From NCBI RefSeq assembly GCF_020283565.1, contig NC_060061.1:558001-622000 (forward strand): DNA of 64,000 bases, read 5' to 3'. This document shows positions 58,641 to 64,000 of the stretch, piece after piece (the first letter of the stretch is position 1; every line of letters begins with the position of its first letter). This DNA comes from Trifolium pratense (taxonomy: Eukaryota > Streptophyta > Magnoliopsida > Fabales > Fabaceae). The notes beneath the pieces are model-generated. The model saw only the letters and a list, made by a program, of their open reading frames with translations. It was not told the DNA's origin and made no database searches. The position numbers and the translations under genes are program-made.

Positions 58641-60836
58641 GGTTTACAAGAACATGTGTTTCAATTGCACAAATATATATAAGTATACCCCAAACTAGAG
58701 GCAAAGGTTGATAATATGTCTCGTAATATATAGAGATACAAGATCTCATCCGTTTCTTGTTTCAATATGATATTCATTTATGCGAACATCCTTCAAACAT
58801 AAAAAATTTCTTTAAGACTTAAAAATATACAATACATTGGCAAAGTGTAACTTTGTTTCTCGATATAATAATGTATTGGGTCCCTTTTCTTTTGATAAAA
58901 AATGTATTGGTTCTTCTGGAGCCTTCAATAATTAAATTTTTTTTTGTACTACCAAATATAAAAAGTTAATTCCTTCCAAAAAAAAATATAATCTTTAATT
59001 TTTCATGAATAGCAATAATTTACTTGTATGAGAATTAGAAGAAATATTTCTGTTGATTTCAGCGGAATAAGAAAATAGTTACATTTAAATTATTATTTTT
59101 TATTTGAAACCATAGTAGCATTTAGAATTATAATCAATAAATTGATTTAAATAAGTAACCGAATAATTAAAATCAGTTTATATTTGCAAACTGTAACCGA
59201 ATTATAATTATAAGTAAAAAAACCTATTCAAAAGCTTAAGGAAAAATAATCAACATAAAATAAACTCAAAACTTAATGTATTCAAAGAAAATTAGTAAAA
59301 TGTAACGTGCCAACATAAATAAGGCTCAAATATATCATGTAGCCTTTCACATCACAAATGTGAATAACGTTTCAAAGTATTCACAAAATTATTTTCTCAA
59401 ATTTGCTACTTCAGGAGCATATTCACGAGACATAAATAATTTTTCTGTTAATTTCCTTTAATTTTAGTCTAACTTATACTAAGATCAAATGAATCATATG
59501 GACTTTAATCGTATTATAAAAATTTAGTTCTTCAGGAACTCAACAACAAATCTCTATTTAGAATGGCTGGAGAAAATCAGAATTTTACAATCTTTCATTT
59601 CATTGAGCGATACTACAAGAATGCTTTAATATTGGATTTTATGTTCTTCAAGAACTATACAAATAATTTTTTTCATTAACAATAGCTAAGGAAATCCATA
59701 TTCTTTGAGTAATTCATCTAAGATGCGCCAATATTAAAGCTTTAGTTCTTCAAGAACTATATCACAAGTGACCTTCATATAATGATCACAATGATCTTCA
59801 TAATTTCTTCAAGAAAATTTCATTCTTTGAGCAATCATTCAAAGATGCTTCAATATTAAGGTTTTCCCTTTTTCTTCTTTAATTAGTTCTTCGGGAACTA
59901 GCTAATATCACATATATTTTCATTAGTTTTGCTAATTTGTCCACTTTTCCTTTTTTTTCTTTCAATTCTAGCGAGAAGCCGAGCTTTTAAAATTAACACG
60001 GCCATGACTATTACCTCAACGATGGCCACAATTTTGTCCATGGTAATCGTGTGTTGCTACATTCACTTCCGGGAATTGAGTAACATCAATGGGTTGGACT
60101 TCATTCACTTCTGGGAATGATTTTTCATTCATTTATCATTGATATATACTATCATCAAATAATAAAATTAAGCAAATACTTAGATAAGCATAATAATAAA
60201 CATAGTCAAATAAAAAAAATTAATTCCAATTATTTTTTATTAATACTAATGTAATGTAACGTACTGAAAATTTATAATGCAAATTAAATAGTAACTTAAT
60301 AATAATTATAATGTAACCTATGTTATGAATAAGATTAATTAGTAACTTATTGAAAAAATAAAAATAAATTGGCATATAACGTATTGATAACAAAATTGGC
60401 ATATGATATACATTTTTTATGTTTTGTACAATATAGAAATAAATAAATAAATCGATTGAAAATTGTAAATTGCCAAAATTTTATAAAAATTGGTAAAACT
60501 ATCCTTTAGGGATGCATATGTATATTGAATTCTTCTGGAATTCTTAAGAAATAATTTGATTTTTCTTTTAAGTTCTTCAGGAACTATATAATATTGTTAT
60601 AATGTAAGAATAATCCTTTATGCAATCCTCATAAGAATAATCCATATTCTTCGTTATATTATAATATATCTAATTGTACAATCCTTCAAAGATGTATCCG
60701 TAATGAATTCTTCAGGAATTCGTGGGTAATACAAATTGATTTTAAAATTGTTTAAGAACTGTATAACGGATCAAATATATATTCAATCAATTATTTATCC
60801 AATCCTTCAGGGATTGATGTTCATTTTACTTATATC

Positions 60837-61106
60837 TATGAATCTTCAGGATTCATATTTTAAAATTTCATCATACTATGAATCTTCAGGATTCATATTT
60901 TAAAATTTATCACACCATGAATCTTCAGGATTCATATTTTAAAATTTTATCATACTATGAATCTTCAGGATTCATATTTTAAAATTTATCACACCATGAA
61001 TCTTCAGGATTCATATTTTAAAATTTCATCATAATATGAATCTTCAGGATTCATATTTTTAAAATTTTATCACACTATGAATCTTCGGGATTCATATTTC
61101 AAAAAT
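60837..61106. repeat. Seven tandem 39-41-bp units, each a hairpin
   Basis: Each unit has TATGAATC, TTCAG, GATTCATA (an 8-bp arm pair around a 5-base loop; a few units have CATGAATC) and a spacer TTTTAAAATTT(C)ATCA(T/C)A. AATC starts at 60841 or nearby and then at 60881, 60920, 60960, 60999, 61039 and 61080, so spacing alternates about 40 and 39, suggesting a 79-bp dimer period. The last unit has TTCGG. The array lies near the 5' end of the old Copia element. Confidence 0.85.
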
Positions 61107-62170
61107 TTCACCACGATACTTCTGGATCGAAGGTTTGTAAATCAATATAAAAAACAAGAAGACAAAAAATTATCTGAAAGAATAGAATAAAAAAATCATA
61201 CATAAAATAAAATTGTCACTTCCCTTTGTTGCTATACCTTTCTTGAAAGGGGAGAGACTATCGTGCTGATAACGTGTTATGAACAATTTCTAAGCATGAA
61301 CAATAATATGGAAGAATAGATGAAGGAGAGAAAGAGAATAGAGAATAGACTATTGTATTGTTCTATTCAAGGTGTGTATTACATTGTAACAAAGGGGTCC
61401 TATTTATAGGACACAATTAGGGGACAAGAAAACCTACACAATAATGGACATTCATTACATATTATTCATAACAGATAAGTTCTTTTTATCACCTACTTTT
61501 ATATTTAAGATTTTTATTAAAAAAATGAGTATTTTATTATAGTTATTATAGATCCAAAAAATTGCGTATTGTAAAATTTTCATTATAGCTACTTTTTTGT
61601 TTTTACAAAATTTCATTATAGTTACTTAACAAAAATAAAACGTGATAAAAAAATTCTAAAGTAATTAATTAATTCATATTCTAGTGTGAATATTAATCAT
61701 ATGTTGCTTTACATTATCTCAAAAATAATAAAAAAAATTCAATTAAAACGAGTTAATTAAAAAACTGAATTATATTTGTTGGTTTTAGAACAAAAAAAAA
61801 ACTGTTATATTAAAAAAAAAATGATCACTTCTTTTTATCACCTACTTTTATATTTAAGATTTTTTTAAAAAATGAGTATTTTATTATAGTTATTATAGAT
61901 AAAAAAAATTGCGTATTTTAAAAAGTTCATTATAGCTACTTTTTTGTTTTTACAAAATTCATTATAGTTACTTAACAAAAATAAAACGTTATAAAAAAAA
62001 TTCTAAAGTAATTAATTCATATTCTAGTGTGAATATTAATTATATGTTGCGTTACATTATCCTAAAAATAATAAAGTTTATATTTATTGGTCTTAGAACA
62101 AAAAAAACTATTATATTAAAACAAAAAAAAATGATTTTTTTTTTATAACCTACTTACTATATTAGAAAAA

Positions 62171-62834
62171 TAACTATTATAATTAAGGTTTTTTGTTTTA
62201 AAACCAATATGAATAATGACAAACTTTTCAACTTAAAATTAATCAATAACGAACAATTATTACACTTACATAATTTATTTTAAAGATTAATTAAAACAGA
62301 AAGTAATATAAAATTTTCTTTATTTTACTTACTTGGTATGCCGAGTAGAGTCTGGCTTCGCGCTTTACCAAATAACCCGGAACCACTTAACGAAACGTCT
62401 GCCACCCAAATTGACTCAATGCCAACGAACACTCCTAAATTAAAATAATAAAAAAAATTAGGACAATTGATTATTAAATTAAAATTACAATAATAGATAA
62501 AACATAATTATGAAGACTAATAGACTAAACTTTTTAAAAATAATACACTAAACACTTACCGAGAATATATGAATTGAGTTGTTGAATTCAAATGGTAATA
62601 ATAGAGAAATGAGAAAACGAAATTTGAGGTGAAAAAATATGATATGAAGATGAGAAAAAATTCAAAAGGTTCAAAGATGTTGGAGTGAATTGAGAGACAA
62701 ATTAAAGAAAAATGGAGGTGTATATGTGTATATATGAAGAGAAGAGAATGAGTATTATTTTTTGACTATAAAGAAGAATGAGTACTGATTTTATAGAGGG
62801 GAGGAAAAACTAGCCGTTTAATGCTCTTAAGTTA
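62171..62834. other. AT-rich CACTA interior
   Basis: A GC-richer island at 62337-62440 (ATGCCGAGTAGAGTCTGGC start) has short open frames on both strands and may be an exon remnant of the CACTA gene; no domain was recognised. Confidence 0.35.
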
Positions 62835-63233
62835 TTGGCGGAAATTCGAATTTACTGGCGGAAATATTCTGTTAGTAAAGATTTGACCGTTTCCATTTAC
62901 TGGCGGAATATTCCGCCACAAAGTGGCTGTGTCAGATTCTGCTCCCCGATGTAACATAGTGGCGGAAATATCTGCCACAAAGTAATAGCCGTTTGATTTC
63001 GACTTAGTGGCGGAAAATTCTGCCACAATGTCTGTCCTAAGATTTCGCCCTTAAATTTAGTGGCGGAATATTATGCCACTAAGTTTTATTTTCATTTTTT
63101 TTAAATTTTGTTAAATGTTCTGGCGGAATTTATGTTTTAGTGGTGGGATGTTCTGCCACTAACTTATTGAGGGAAAAATTCCGCCACTAACTGATTTTAA
63201 ATTTTGTTTATAAATCAAGGTTTTCTTGTAGTG
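62835..63233 (-). repeat. CACTA terminus with subterminal repeats
   Basis: About ten copies of TGGCGGAA / TTCCGCCA-type words occur in both orientations, many as facing pairs that can form hairpins (for example at 62903-62924 and 63005-63028). The CACTACAAGAAAACC end closes it. Known for CACTA elements: transposase-binding subterminal repeats of 10-20 bp near each end. Confidence 0.8.
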
Positions 63234-64000
63234 GTTTTTCTTTAATTGCCCATTTACGTCGGATTTAGCATTTTTATTTAACTGTCCATTAGGTATTTTA
63301 AAGTTACGATTTGTCAATTGTACTATTTGTGAATTACTTTTATCTTTTTTAATAAAACTAATTAATGCTATATATTTGAAAAACTAATTTGTTTTAAATT
63401 TTTTTTTGTACATAACATATATTTTTATAAAAAAGCTAAATTAGTCCACCAAAATTGACACTAGAGAAAATTGAACCTGAGACCTTAAAGAGGAGCACAT
63501 TCTCAGGTCCCAAGCCAATATTATCAGACTTGGCACATAACATATTAAATTTTGTTTTTTTTTTTTACATAATATATTAAATTTATTGGAAAGAGAAAAT
63601 GTCTGCAGAAAAATAGGAATTTATTGGTGGATTAAAATTAAGGTACAATATGAAGATAAGGTGCAAAAATACATTTTCTTAATTTGGTATTACTATTTTA
63701 AATGGACACTTATAAAAAAACGGTGGGAGTAATAAATATTTGTAAAAGTATATGGAGTCAATGTGTTAAGATTTAAAATATTTATCCAAAATAAATAAAT
63801 TTGAAATACTTAATTTTTGGAATAAATAATTTTTATAATGATGCTAACTGATGTCCCCGGGAACTAGTTAATGATACTAAAATGGTATGTAGTTTTACTA
63901 TATTTGGTATCCTCAACTAGCCTTTTAGTTATCATTTCCCTTTTTATAAAATAGAATCCTTAAAAATAAAATGTTGTTAATTTTTTTTTGTCAAATTTAT
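63234..64000. other. AT-rich DNA beyond the CACTA element, with a SINE-like piece
   Basis: A minus-strand SINE-like piece lies at about 63468-63536 (reverse complement contains AGGTCTCAGGTTCAATTTTC). Nothing else was recognised. Confidence 0.4.

Larger units (their letters stand above)
55825..61473 (-). mobile_element. Old Copia element in reverse orientation
   Basis: LTRs 55825-56023 and 61275-61473 (199 bp) read on the minus strand start TGTTATGAATAATATG and end TTGTTCATAACA; they differ at only a few bases. Target duplication GATAA at 55820-55824 and 61474-61478. The leader with ACACGTTATCAGCACGA lies just inside the right LTR, as in a common plant Copia group, and an AAGGGGGAG tract lies just inside the left LTR, so the element runs right to left. 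TATA-like CCTATAAATAGG is present in each LTR. The interior (5.25 kb) is AT-rich and full of stops. It also holds the dispersed hairpins described in the findings. Confidence 0.9.
55640..62170. repeat. Tandem ~340-bp AT-rich units interrupted by the old Copia element
   Basis: The phrase TAGTGTGAATATTAATYATATGTTGC occurs near 55679, 61682 and 62026, followed each time by TACATTATC, AATAATAAA and TATATT(T/G)-rich text; ATTATAGTTATTATAGAT occurs near 61535 and 61882. The first unit is split at GATAA by the Copia element; two further copies follow at about 61640-61985 and 61986-62170 (partial). Confidence 0.65.
43186..63233 (-). mobile_element. CACTA (En/Spm-type) element remnant, split by two LTR elements
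   Basis: The right end is CACTACAAGAAAACC read on the minus strand (63219-63233), the classic CACTA terminus. Next to it lie subterminal repeats with GTGGCGGAA and TTCCGCCAC words (62835-63190). Inward, the minus strand encodes a transposase-associated domain, cut by the SIRE element. The tandem AT-rich units at 55640-62170 are cut by the old Copia element. Without the two insertions the remaining CACTA DNA is only about 2.5 kb, so most of it, including the transposase core and the other end, is missing or lies beyond recognition. Confidence 0.7.

Noticed and set aside
59929..60120. 63-codon plus-strand frame with hydrophobic start
   Set aside because: Antisense to and inside the decayed Copia element, with no family resemblance.
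60837..61106. Regular repeat-spacer array resembling a CRISPR
   Set aside because: Spacers are the same AT-rich text, the unit is an internal tandem repeat of a Copia element, and the DNA is plant nuclear.

Overview
The window is nuclear DNA of a flowering plant. It is AT-rich, its genes have GT-AG introns, and most of it is transposable elements. The gene families and the repeat types (SIRE-like Copia, short legume-type LTR elements, hAT ends rich in CCGGTT words, SINEs) suggest a legume, perhaps close to Medicago or Trifolium. That placement is inference; nothing here names the species.

Three genes look intact and lie in the left part. A Pumilio/PUF RNA-binding protein gene (+, 6450-9323, five exons, 541 aa) has a run of five G4 tracts about 480 bp upstream. 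A GASA/snakin peptide gene (-, 13786-14656, two exons, 85 aa) encodes a signal peptide and all 12 cysteines. An ankyrin-PGG membrane protein gene (+, 24021-26725, six exons, 597 aa) follows. Between them lie a 5'-truncated LINE (about 12360-13068), several SINEs, two hAT-type elements with perfect 8-bp target duplications (3035-4208 and 17784-18988), a foldback element, a TRIM fragment and a Helitron helicase remnant with a recognisable Helitron 3' end (21926-21956).

From 28 to 43 kb lies a duplicated F-box/DUF295 locus on the minus strand. The first copy (28519-34345) is cut by two LTR elements: A, a Copia deletion derivative with target duplication AAAAT, and B, a young element carrying a chimeric 689-codon frame. 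The second copy (41818-42618) has lost its F-box end. Two Mutator-like elements with 9-bp duplications and a small gypsy derivative with target duplication GATAG lie between the copies.

From 43 to 63 kb is a CACTA element on the minus strand, ending at 63233. It has been split by an 11.9-kb SIRE-type Copia element (43562-55453; 1091-bp LTRs that look nearly identical; gag, pol and an env-like region) and by an old Copia element in reverse (55825-61473; target duplication GATAA). The old element holds the most unusual signal in the window: more than 20 dispersed small hairpins that share the loop TTC(A/T)G while their arms differ in sequence but stay self-complementary, including a seven-unit tandem array near 60.84-61.1 kb.

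Coordinates of exons, LTRs and target duplications were read by eye. Similarities are from memory of families, not from searches.
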